From the NCBI GenBank assembly GCA_964017185.1, contig OZ024884.1, forward strand, positions 16,630,548 to 16,694,547: a DNA stretch of 64,000 bases, in the 5' to 3' direction. Position 1 is the stretch's first letter. Each line of letters starts with the position of its first letter. This document shows, piece by piece, positions 55,604 to 64,000 of this stretch. The position numbers and the translations under genes were made by a program. Below the pieces are notes generated by a model. That model was not told where the DNA came from. It did not search any database and was given only the letters and a program-made list of their open reading frames with translations. The DNA is from Rugalucina vietnamica. Its lineage: Eukaryota > Mollusca > Bivalvia > Lucinida > Lucinidae.

Positions 55604-58600
55604 ATGACGTCCCAAGTGAAATTGCCAGAGATTGCAACCCAGTCAATTTATGCTGGCAAATACAAAGACTGGACTCCACACATAAGTCCTGTAAGTATTC
55701 ATACTCTTATACAATGCCGTCATGTTATTGAGTTGATGATTGATCAGATCTGAAGACAAAGAATAAATTTACATGTATTTGATCATCTGAATAGTTTACT
55801 GGTGACACGCCAAATGACATTATTTCACCAGGGGGTTCGGATAGGGGAGAAATTAGTCCCTTGAACGCACGAGTGTAGCGAACTTGGACACACAGTCATC
55901 AGACATTTCAGCAGAGGAGATAAGTGAATCAGGGAGGTCGTTCCAGTCCCTGTTTTGTTTTCCTGTTACTCCCATCAATCAATTTCTGATTATTCTTGGG
56001 AGGTGTACATTGTACACTCCGGTGTGTTTGCAGGATGAGCCTACATGCATGAGGATAGAACCTGTGTAGGGATCTTTAACCTGCACAGGGGATGGCTGTC
56101 CCTGCACAGGGGGCCTCCAGTTAACGTCCCGATCCGAAGGACGGCGCACTGTATCATGTCATTCCTGCAAATGACACGAAGGGAAGCAAGCTCGGACCAA
56201 CAAATTTTCCTCGCCGCCGGCGGGGATCGAACTCGGGACCTCTAGCACAAGAAGCCAGTGCGCTAACCACTCGATAGCCCTGATAGTCTGTGGAAAGAAA
56301 CTACTTTTGTACGCTTCTTTGCTAGCTGAAGGTATCTGAAAAGACACTGGCTATCCGCACGACGGTCGTGCCGATAACACCGCTTATCTGCACGACCGTC
56401 GTGCGAATAAGCAGCGTTATCCGCACGACGGGGAAATCGATATCCAAATGTTAAAAATGTCTAAGATAAGATAAGAATCTAAGCTCTGATGAGCTTTTTA
56501 ACTGTCTAGAAATGGATACATTTTAAGTTGATAAATATATTACACTGGCTTCAAAACTGAAACAGAATATTACACATGCAGGAATTTTTTACTTTTTAAT
56601 AAACAAAATTGTAATTTTGCTGAAATTGGCTTACCTGTGAATTTACCTGTAAAAATCAGCCATGCGTATGCGTAAATGAGAAAGAAATTATGTCAAATAT
56701 CGTAACCTAAATATTAAAAAAAAATGTGGTTATCCAAGATTTTAACAATGAAGTATGAAAAAAAATCAATTACACAATTAAAATAATTGCAATGATTATA
56801 TTTTTCTCCGTCTGCTGTGATTCAGTTTACATCAGCTGGATAAATAAAATCAAACTAGTTTTCTTAGTCATAATTAACAAAAACGTTTATTTCGAATGTA
56901 TTTCTATATAGCTAAATTCATAATTTATTTATTTACTGACAAATTAATAGTTTAATGCATTCGTAAGCTTGTAAGAAAATCTTCATTGTTAAAATCTTAA
57001 AAATAGTTACATGCATTCGTAAGCTTGTAAGAAATTCTTATACTCCGGTCGTGCCGATAGCCAATACCTGTAGCATTGGCTATCCGCACGAGGGTCGGGC
57101 CGATAACGCCGCTTATCGGCACGACCGTCGTCTGATAACGCCGCTTATCGGCACGACCGTCGTGTGGATAGCCTCAGCCATCTGAAAAGCCAAAGAGTGT
57201 TGATTTCTACAACGCCTATTCTTTGGGATAAGGTCATCTGTGGGTATTCTGGCTTTACCCTTTAGACCTTTGTATAGCAATATAAGTCTACTATCCTTCC
57301 TCCTTTTCTTAAGAGATTCCCATTTCAGTTGACCTAAAATGCCAGTCATGCTCCCAGTTTCAAAAACATAATTTCCCGTCACAAACCTTGCCGCACGATT
57401 TTGTACCTTTTCCAGTTCTTCCTGGAGGCCATGAGTGTGAGGGTCCCAAACTGAGCTTCCATATTCCAAGACCGGCCGCACCAGTCCTTTATAAGCTGCT
57501 TCTGACAAGAATACAAATTTCTCCTTAAGAATCTGAGAGTTCTGTTAGCCTTTGTACAGACATTGGAAATATGAGTGTTCCATTTCAAATCATTTGTGAT
57601 AGTTACACCCAGGTATTTTATGCTTTCAACGTTTTCCAGTACAGTGCCCTCAAGGGTGTAGTTAGCCTGTATCTTACTAGACCGTTTATTTGTCAGCTGC
57701 ATCATGTTGCATTTGGCGGGTTGAAATCTCATTCCCCATTTCCTAGCCCAACTGCCTAAACGATCAATGTCTCTCTGAAGTTTCAATGTATCCTCTTCAT
57801 TCTTGATTTCACGATAGCAAACACAATCATCAGCAAAGAGTCTTATTTCAGACTCAATGTCTGCTGAGATGTCATTTATATACAAGGAAAACAGCAAGGG
57901 GCCGAGAATGGTGCCCTGAGGGACACCCGACACAACTGGAGCCCAATCCGATTTAATACCATTAACCACTACCCTTTGTTGTCGGAAACAAAGGAAAGCA
58001 TTTATCCAATTCAGTGTTGTTCCACCTATTTTATAGCTAAACAATTTGCTTTTAAGGAGTTAATGGGGAGGAGTATCAAAAGCCTTTTCAAAATCGAGTA
58101 TAAAAGTGTCGACCTGGCCTTTTTTGTCTAAGATTTTGGCCCAGTCATTTATCACTGTAGTCAACTGAGTTTCACAGCGATGCCATTTCCTAAATGCGTG
58201 TTGCCTGTCCGACAAGAGTTCATGTTCATCAAGATGGGCCATAATATTTGAGCATACAATATGTTCAAGAAGCTTACAAGGAATGCATGTCAAAGAAACA
58301 GGGCGGTAATTGCGGGCAAGTGACCTGTCGCCTTTCTTAAACAGGGGGCAAATATTAGCAAGAGACCATTCTTTAGGAATTTCACCTGTATCAATTGACT
58401 GCTGGAAGAGATGGGCGAATACCGGCCCTAATTCCACAGCCAGTTCCTTTAGGACTCTGGGATGAAGCTCATCAGGCCCTAAGGCTTTAGACGGGTTTAA
58501 ACCTTTGAGAAGTTTGGTCACCCCTTCCTTTGTGACCACAATATCATGCATGAATGGGGCAGATCTATCCATAAGAGGGACCTGTTTGTATTCACTTTTA

Positions 58601-61600
58601 GTGAAAACATCCGAGAACTGACCATTAAATTCTTCCGCCTTCTCAAATTCGGATTGTGCAATTCCACTTCCATTTCTCTTTTTCAACGGGGGAATACCTT
58701 GGGTATCTTTTTTCTGACTGTTTATGTACCTGTAAAAATCTCTAGGATTAGCCTTAACATCTCCTACCAAGTTGTTCACGTAAAGATCATGCTGCTTCCT
58801 GATATCAGCTTTGATCTCTTTCCATAAAGATTCAAATTTAGATCTAAATTTTGCACTACCAGTCTTTTTAGCTTTTGCACGAGTTGCATTTTTTCTGCGA
58901 ATCTTCCTCCTTATTTCAGGTGTTATCCAAGGGACAGAGGAAACTGAGCGACTAGTTTTTGAGGGGATATGTTTATCTGCCGATATGTTTATCTCATCAT
59001 CTTGGATGTTAAAGTTTTGTAGCTCAGAATCAGAATAGTTGACTGATGAAACGTCAAACTGACAATGCAACATCGCTTACGGTCATGCGGATAAGCGATG
59101 ATATCAGTATGACGGTTGATAGCCTATACATGTCATAATCGGCTGTTGTGATTTTATCCTAAGTAATACGAACAGCCGAGCAAAGCCACAGCAAACCCCG
59201 TTGGTGGAAAAGAATGCTCGGCTGTTCGTTACATTTGGTGGCAGCGGTGGGATAATGACAACTGCCAGACCGGGGTTGCCTTACCCATGTAGTCCCCAGG
59301 CCAAGACTGGGGGCGAGTCTTCTCGGAGGGGGAAGTAATGTGACGGGATAGCCTCTCTTGGAAATATGCAACTTTCAAACTCGAAACTTTGTGAATCGAG
59401 TAAGTGTTGAGTATATAGCGCAGTAAACCACCCTTGGTAGATGAGCATGCTTTTCCACTGACGGGGTTTGCTGTGGCTTGGCTCGGTCCATTCGTTACAG
59501 TAAGAACTTTAAAAGGCAAACCTCATTATAATGCTATAGTTGGGGACCATAGAAACAGACCGTGTTATAAGTGAATTATGTTATAATAAGTAACTTACTA
59601 CCGACATATAGCAAAAAATCAATATGGGAGCCATGACATGGCCATGTTATAATGAAAAACACATTATAATTAGGCTTGTCAGCGTTCTCACTAGGACTTT
59701 GAAAATTTGAGTAAAAATGAGGTATTTCCTAAAATGTTGGATTCTTCTTATACTTTTCTATTGGGGCTTTCCAAAAAGTTGGAGTCAGAATCAATATTGG
59801 AGTTAAGGAGAACCCTGCATGTCATAATAAGGTTTAAGTGTACATATTCTGGCAGTTGATAAACACATAAAATGCTGAATAGATGAAGCACTAGCAGCAT
59901 TCTGGTCATACTGCTCTGTGCACACCTACCAAGCGATTGTTTGTGGTGTACTTCTTCGAGTTTTTCTCGCCTCCGCGACATTTTGTTGAAAATTACATTT
60001 GTCGAAAATGTCCCCATGCCTAGACCTTAACCCTAACCCCAGTGGTTGGTGGCTAAAAATGTGGACCTATAGGCTAGTCTTCTACAAATTTTGCGGTGTA
60101 TATTTTTTATATTACAAAATTTTCGACAGTACACATTTTCGAAGAAATGTTGACTTGTTAATGGGGTTTTCTTAGCCTTGCTGCATTGTCTACCGTATTT
60201 ATCTATAGATACTGTGACACCCTCATTTACTGAGTACAAAGTATTATGCACAGGGAAATGATCTTCAAAAATGTCTATCTGCCTTAAGCCCTCTCGGACA
60301 TTTTTGGCAGGTGTACGCTGTCAAGCAGGTTTAGATGAAAAGAAAAAAGCAAGATGGTGCAGGGATAATTATTACTAAAGTATGTTTTGCTTTTGAACAG
60401 GCTGGGAAGCTAACTGCCACTGGAGACAAAGTAGAAACATGTATCCAACCACCAGATGATGGCAGGGTAATTATTTTTGACTTTTCAAACTAGCTAATGA
60501 TACAGAAAACATGCATCATGAAAAAAATTTCTTACTGTTTGCACATTGCTCAAAACATTGATTGTAGATACATGTTAAATATTCAGGCTGTTTTGGTATT
60601 TACGAGCAGTTGAAACTTTATGCTCAGCTGAGTTGAGCATGAAATAAGTTTTATAACCTCAGGACCAGAAATAAGTTTTATAACCTCGGGACCAGTTATT
60701 TGACTAGTTTCTGACCAGATACAACACAAGCCAGGTTATACATTTAAAGAAAATGGCAAGATATTTGAAGTATGTGTATCAGATTTTGGAAGTAGATGTA
60801 ACTTTTGACCCCCCTCATGGGAAAACAAAATTGTGGTCCTACACAAACCGTCGGAGCTGTAGAAGCACAGAAGATCGAGGCTGGAAATTTTGGATTTTGA
60901 AAGTAGAAGAATTGTACTATTTGTGTAGCGAAAACAAAGGCGCTGATCAGCTTCGCAGTTACTATGAAGCTGATCTGCACCTTTGTTTTTGCATATGCAG
61001 ATTGTTGGTTTTCTTACGAGGTGGCTCAATTCTCTTTAGAAATTGCAAAACCTGTTTTTAGGAATGATAAAATGCAAGGTTGATTTATAAATTTACATAT
61101 TTGCTTCGCCTCCGCGACATTTCGTCGAAAATTACATTTGTCAAAAATGTCCCTATGTTCAGACCCTTACCCTAACCCTAGTGGTTAGTGGCTCAAAATG
61201 TGTACCTATAGGCTAGTCTTAAAAATAAATCTCAAAATTTTGTGGTGAATATTTTTGAAGTTACAACATTTTCGACAAAACACATTTTCGACGAAATGTC
61301 TTACATCGATTTGCTTCAGCCACCAAGCCCTGACGTTATTCGTCGATTTCGAGCCACAGTTCGTCCAGATGCAGGAGAGATGAGAATTTTCTATGGCAAG
61401 GCCAGCGACCCTCATCTGGTCTGGGCAAAAAACATGTCACACGGCATCACAACACAACCGTCATACTTTGCGAAAGATCTCTGTAACCCAAGGCCGAAGT
61501 CACTCTTCCAACAGCGTACTATTGACAGGAAAGAGGCCCACTATGCAAGTCATATAGTGGCCCCTCTTGGACGCTCTCACAATCAGGCAGCTGGTTTACC

Positions 61601-63649
61601 AAAGCACCTGAATCCTGTTGAGTTTACATTTGGAATTCCAACAGAATTGGGTAAGTTTCATAATGGCAATATTACGAAAACTTTCCCATGCAATATACAG
61701 AGATTTTTTCAGCTTTAAAAATTGAAAATTTTCAGCTGAAAAATTTTGATATTTTTCTTTTTTTTGCTCAAAACATAGATTGTGGGTACACGTTAGAACC
61801 GCCTCGGCTATGTTTTGGAGTAAAAATAAGAAAAATAGATATACCCCTGCATACCCCAGTTTTGCTATATAAAAGTGGGGTTCAAGGGGGAATACATTAC
61901 ACGGACATGTTTTCATGGTAAATTTCACCATCAGAGTGTTTGACAATGCCCAAATGGCTTAAATGGCTTAAAGAAGTGTTAGCAGTTTGTTCATATGGGC
62001 CAGATCTAGATTCTTGTTAAATTACACCTCAACCTCTTTATAACACTATTGCTGGGGTCCAAGCTAATTTTTGTGTTATAACGAGTAAAATGTATAGACA
62101 TATAGCAAAAATAGTCCCATTTGGGGTCCAATAGTGATCAGTGTTATATCCAAAACAGTGTTGTAACGAACCGTGTTATAAAGAGGTCAAGGTGTATTTG
62201 TAAAGAATAGACAAATCTGAACAAATCTTAGGACTTGATGTTAGGCTAATTAACCATTCTGTTTTTATTGTAAAACACCTTTAATAAGTAGATATTCCAA
62301 GACTTATATCTATAATTAGGCTTGCTGACTTCATGATAATATGATGATATATACTGACGTGCCTTAATTTCCTGGGCCCAGTTGTTCAAAACTTTGTTAG
62401 CATAACGTCATCGTTAAGACCTCAACTTGATAAGTAAATACCAACAACATAAGCAAATACACTGTTATTGCAAAGGATTCTCACATTTTTTTCAACAAAA
62501 AATAGCAGTGTATTTGTAATATTGCCATTTGAAATTTTAACGAATCGTTAACTAATGACATTGTTAATTTTGAGCAACTGGCCCCTGCAGTATAGTTTCA
62601 TCCCACACATGCATTAAGTGCATATAGACCTAATTAGTTTAGGGAGCAACCATTGGATCTTTATGGCGGGGGAAGGGGAGGGGGCTGGAACATTTTTTGA
62701 AAAAAAAAAAAAATAAATAAATAAAAAAATCAAAAAAATCATGGACCAAACTTTGCCCCTAAAAATATCTAGGACAGGGTAAATTCTGTTGTACGTATTG
62801 TGCTCAGCTAGTAAAAAATATCCAGCACCGCTAGCCTCCCCCCCCCCATAAAAATCAAATGGTCGCTCCCTTTCTAAGTTATATTTATTTCAGACACTGG
62901 TGCTGGGGGTCTTATCAACCCCAACAAAACTTACGCCAATGTGAGCAAGGAATCAGAGCTCGGCCATGAGCTATATGTCCGATCACATGCAGATTTTAAT
63001 GTAGGAGAGAAACTGAAGCGGAGCTATACATCGCCAAACTTTCAGCCTAGTGCCAAGTTTGGTATACCCACACCACATGATAATACAGGTAGGATGGACT
63101 TGTCATGTTACAAATTTCTTTGCACCCGAGGTTACATCATCACTTTGTGACAGGTATACCCCCTTATACCCCAGTATTACTACACACAAGTGGGGTTCAA
63201 GGGGGTTTACACTTCACAGATTTGTTTTCCTGATATGTCTTAAAATTTGATGTCTGTCTTCCGTAAGTAGTATTTACTGTTTGTAAAGGTTACAACATAT
63301 ATGAGATACAGTTTAACCTTGTTATAACGCACCTCGCTATAGTGCGGTTTTCAATATAACACGGCCATGCCATGGCTCCCAAAATGATTATTTTGCTATG
63401 TGTCTATTGTAAATAACCTCATTATAACACGGTTCACTTATAACACGGTCTGTTTTCATAGACCCCAAAGATAGCGTTATAATGAGGTTGACCTGTACTT
63501 GAATTTCTGTGTTCAACAGGCTTACACCTAAAGAAGACCCTTAAATGGATGACGGAAGCTCAGCAGGAAAAAGCAACAAAGATTGTATCAAAGAGGGTTG
63601 ATGAATTTAGAGAGCGGACCCAGGAACAGCTGGGACAAGTGCATGACCC
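55604..63649 (+). CDS. EFHB: EFHB/CFAP21-like ciliary protein, 5' part (5 exons, runs off window)
   Basis: Exons 55604-55690, 60401-60466, 61320-61650, 62894-63088 and 63520-63649 have GT-AG borders and consistent phases (0, 0, 1, 1, 2). They encode MTSQVKLPEIATQSIYAGKYKDW, then AGKLTATGDKVETCIQPPDDGR, then a long exon with DLCNPRPKSLFQQR and APLGRSHNQAAGLPKHLNPVEFTFGIPTE, then GGLINPNKTYANVSKESELGHELYVRSHADFNVGEK and KFGIPTPHDNTG, then LHLKKTLKWMTEAQQEKATKIVSKR. The repeated NP-K and FGIPTPH-type motifs and GHELY.RSH resemble EF-hand domain family member B, a protein of the inner lumen of ciliary doublet microtubules. The EF-hands lie further downstream and are not in the window. Exon 1 is assigned by its clean ATG, donor and phase, and is less certain than exons 3-5. 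Exon 3 is preceded 18 bp upstream by a MITE. Confidence 0.72.
55950..56275 (-). mobile_element. SINE-4 (tRNA-derived) inserted in the LINE C-terminal codons
   Basis: Minus strand: GGCTATCGAGTGGTTAGCGC (A box), GGTCCCGAGTTCGATCCCCG (B box), then body with GTCCTTCGGATCGGGACGTTAAC and CAGGTTAAAGATCCC, and a tail CAGGAAAACAAAA. CCCTG borders both sides, consistent with a short target duplication; without the insert the LINE reads TIRDWND. Confidence 0.8.
56346..57170. mobile_element. 0.83-kb TIR element (MULE-like) inserted in the LINE
   Basis: Left end GGCTATCCGCACGACGGTCGTGCCGATAAC, right end the inverted GCACGACCGTCGTGTGGATAGCC. Both ends contain further tandem and palindromic copies of CGCTTATCNGCACGACCGTCGTG. 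ATCTGAAAAG occurs on both sides (56335-56344 and 57179-57188), a roughly 9-10-bp target duplication as in Mutator-like elements. The AT-rich core has no gene. Confidence 0.8.
59081..59150. repeat. GACCGT/GATAAGCG palindrome at the LINE 5' junction
   Basis: CATCGCTTACGGTCATGCGGATAAGCGATG is a 30-base imperfect palindrome followed by TATGACGGTTGATAGCC. This resembles the ends of the TIR element at 56346 and may be a remnant of a related copy at which the LINE truncated. Confidence 0.4.
59168..59504 (+). mobile_element. rearranged copy of the miniature LTR-type element
   Basis: Fossil. Plus orientation: a truncated, partly inverted first terminal repeat ending GGCTGTTCGTTACA, the primer-site-like TTTGGTGGCAGCGGTGGGAT, an internal segment, a purine tract, then a complete terminal repeat from TGTGACGGGATAGC to TTCGTTACA at 59504. 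Same family as 48938-49638, more diverged, so older or rearranged. Confidence 0.7.
59510..59680. mobile_element. MITE-G copy (TATAAC-rich)
   Basis: ACCTCATTATAATGCTATAG...GACCGTGTTATAAGTG...GGGAGCCATGACATGGCCATGTTATAATG. Also at 62028-62200 and 63311-63497. Confidence 0.65.
59970..60155. mobile_element. MITE-H copy
   Basis: About 185 bp with inverted ends CCGCGACATTTTGTTGAAAATTAC and ACACATTTTCGAAGAAATGT; interior CCCTAACCCCAGTGGTTGGTGG. A closer-matched second copy is at 61110-61301. Confidence 0.75.
60590..60692. mobile_element. MITE-E right-half fragment
   Basis: TATGCTCAGCTGAGTTGAGCATGAAATAAGTTTTATAACCTC, with the last 25 bases duplicated in tandem. Confidence 0.65.
60805..61030 (+). 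mobile_element. MITE-B copy in intron 2 of the EFHB-like gene
   Basis: CCTCATGGGAAAACAAAATTGTGG to TTGGTTTTCTTACGAGGTGGCTC, with a full palindrome AAAGGCGCTGATCAGCTTCGC. Confidence 0.82.
61110..61301. mobile_element. MITE-H copy ending 18 bp before EFHB-like exon 3
   Basis: Ends CCGCGACATTTCGTCGAAAATTAC and ACACATTTTCGACGAAATGTC. The exon 3 acceptor is TTACATCGATTTGCTTCAG right after it, so the branch point may fall inside the MITE. Confidence 0.8.
61671..61918 (+). mobile_element. MITE-A copy 20 bp after EFHB-like exon 3
   Basis: ATTACGAAAACTTTCCCATGC to GGACATGTTTTCATGG; part of the central palindrome is deleted (GCCTCGG directly joined to CTATGTTTTGG). Confidence 0.85.
62028..62200. mobile_element. 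MITE-G copy
   Basis: ACCTCAACCTCTTTATAACAC and, inverted, CGTGTTATAAAGAGGTCAAGGTG; interior GGGGTCCAA in both arms. Confidence 0.7.
62371..62584. mobile_element. MITE-F copy
   Basis: GGGCCCAGTTGTTCAAAACTTTG and TTTTGAGCAACTGGCCC inverted ends, with TACACTGTTATTGC and AGCAGTGTATTTG inside. Confidence 0.75.
63150..63237 (+). mobile_element. MITE-A right-half fragment in intron 4 of the EFHB-like gene
   Basis: GGTATACCCCCTTATACCCC, AAGTGGGGTTCAAGGGGG and the terminus CAGATTTGTTTTCCTGATATG. Confidence 0.72.
63311..63497. mobile_element. MITE-G copy ending 22 bp before EFHB-like exon 5
   Basis: TAACCTTGTTATAACGCACCTC...ACACGGCCATGCCATGGCTCCC...GCGTTATAATGAGGTTGACCTG. Confidence 0.72.
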
Positions 63650-63667
63650 GTAAGTTTTTATTTTGAA

Positions 63668-63757
63668 CATTACAAAAACTTGCCCATGCAATATTCAGAG
63701 AATTTTTTTCAGGTGAAAAAATTGAAAATTTTGTTTGAAAATTTTTGATATTTTTAG
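63668..63757 (+). mobile_element. MITE-A left half, 18 bp after EFHB-like exon 5
   Basis: CATTACAAAAACTTGCCCATGC...GATATTTTT, cut off by the MITE-C-type element that follows. Confidence 0.78.
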
Positions 63758-64000
63758 CTCACCTGAGCCGAAGCTTATAGTACAGTAGTCGAGCCGGCGT
63801 CCGTCTGTGCGTCCTTCCGTTCACATTTTCAAACTCAAATATCTCTAAGACAACATGGCCGATCGTAATCAAATTTTATCTAAAGCATCATTGAGGAGGG
63901 GGAAAGGTTGTGCAAGGTTTTGGGGCAGGTCGGATTAGAACTCTGGTTTCCATGGCAACAGATGGCTCCCATAGACTTACAATGGGAAAAACATAAAAAA
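63758..64000 (+). mobile_element. MITE-C type element, left part, runs off window
   Basis: Starts AGCTCACCTGAGCCGAAGC, then GGCGTCCGTCTGTGCGTCC, ATATCTCTAAGACAACATGGCC, TTTCCATGGCAACAGATGGC and AGACTTACAATGGGAAAAAC, the reverse order of blocks seen at 5890-6150. Confidence 0.65.

Larger units (their letters stand above)
55785..59080 (-). mobile_element. 5'-truncated LINE (jockey/CR1 group) carrying two later insertions
   Basis: Minus-strand ORF2 from about 59073: linker SVPWITPEIRRKIRRKN, fingers KLLKGLNPSKALGPDELHPRVLKEL and FKKGDRSLARNYRPVSLT, palm DFEKAFD, PQGTILGPLLFSLYIND, RLFADDCVCY (catalytic FADD) and KYLGVTITNDLKWNTHI, then LVRPVLEYGSSVWDPH and ARFVTGNY. The C terminus IPSASKEAYKSSFFPQTIR lies at 56285-56345 and DWNDLPDSL..VRSRD, stop, at 55847-55945. 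An in-frame stop at about 58060 and a frameshift near 57500 disable it, and the endonuclease is missing. The last part of the coding frame is split by a TIR element (56346-57170) and a SINE (55950-56275). It lies in intron 1 of the EFHB-like gene, antisense. Confidence 0.85.

Noticed and set aside
56200-56285. Functional tRNA gene on the minus strand
   Set aside because: A and B boxes are present but no acceptor stem pairs, and a SINE body follows.

Overview
The window looks like nuclear DNA of an invertebrate animal. Genes are split by GT-AG introns, intergenic and intronic DNA is AT-rich and packed with short repeats, and the genes have animal-type homologues (BLVRB-like reductases, a claudin-like four-pass membrane protein, the ciliary protein EFHB/CFAP21). 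The mix of palindromic MITEs, foldback elements, tRNA-derived SINEs and satellites recalls bivalve or other mollusc genomes, but nothing in the window proves the phylum.

Layout. 1-4250: a LINE scrap, 345-bp tandem duplications and a 174-bp satellite. 4498-33466: three paralogous four-exon genes for NAD(P)H-binding BLVRB-like proteins of about 214 residues. Genes 1 and 2 lie on the minus strand and gene 3 on the plus strand, head to head with gene 2 across a 1.2-kb gap. All three share intron phases (0, 1, 1). Their introns hold a 4.5-kb inverted-repeat element filled with ~187-bp tandem repeats, a mariner relic, a 978-bp foldback, a 1.33-kb TIR element, MITEs and SINEs. Gene 2 carries a 4-bp frameshifting insertion in its last exon. 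33467-42720: no gene seen; two almost identical ~590-bp repeats, a 1.15-kb TIR element with tandem-repeat ends and 8-bp target duplications, and several MITEs. 42721-46690 (minus): a three-exon claudin/PMP22-like gene of 192 residues. 46691-55603: no gene; a miniature LTR-type element in tandem, and a 3.6-kb TIR element holding a decayed LINE and SINEs, itself inserted in a MITE. 55604 to the right edge (plus): the first five exons of an EFHB/CFAP21-like gene that runs out of the window. Its first intron holds a LINE interrupted by a SINE and by an 832-bp TIR element.

The three BLVRB-like genes are probably tandem duplicates with related redox roles; the claudin-like and ciliary genes have no visible functional link to them. 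The most unusual content is the transposon architecture: nested insertions with readable target duplications, inverted repeats enclosing satellite arrays, and MITEs sitting 18-34 bp from exon edges. Repeat families are named here by letters (MITE-A, MITE-B and so on) that apply only to this window.
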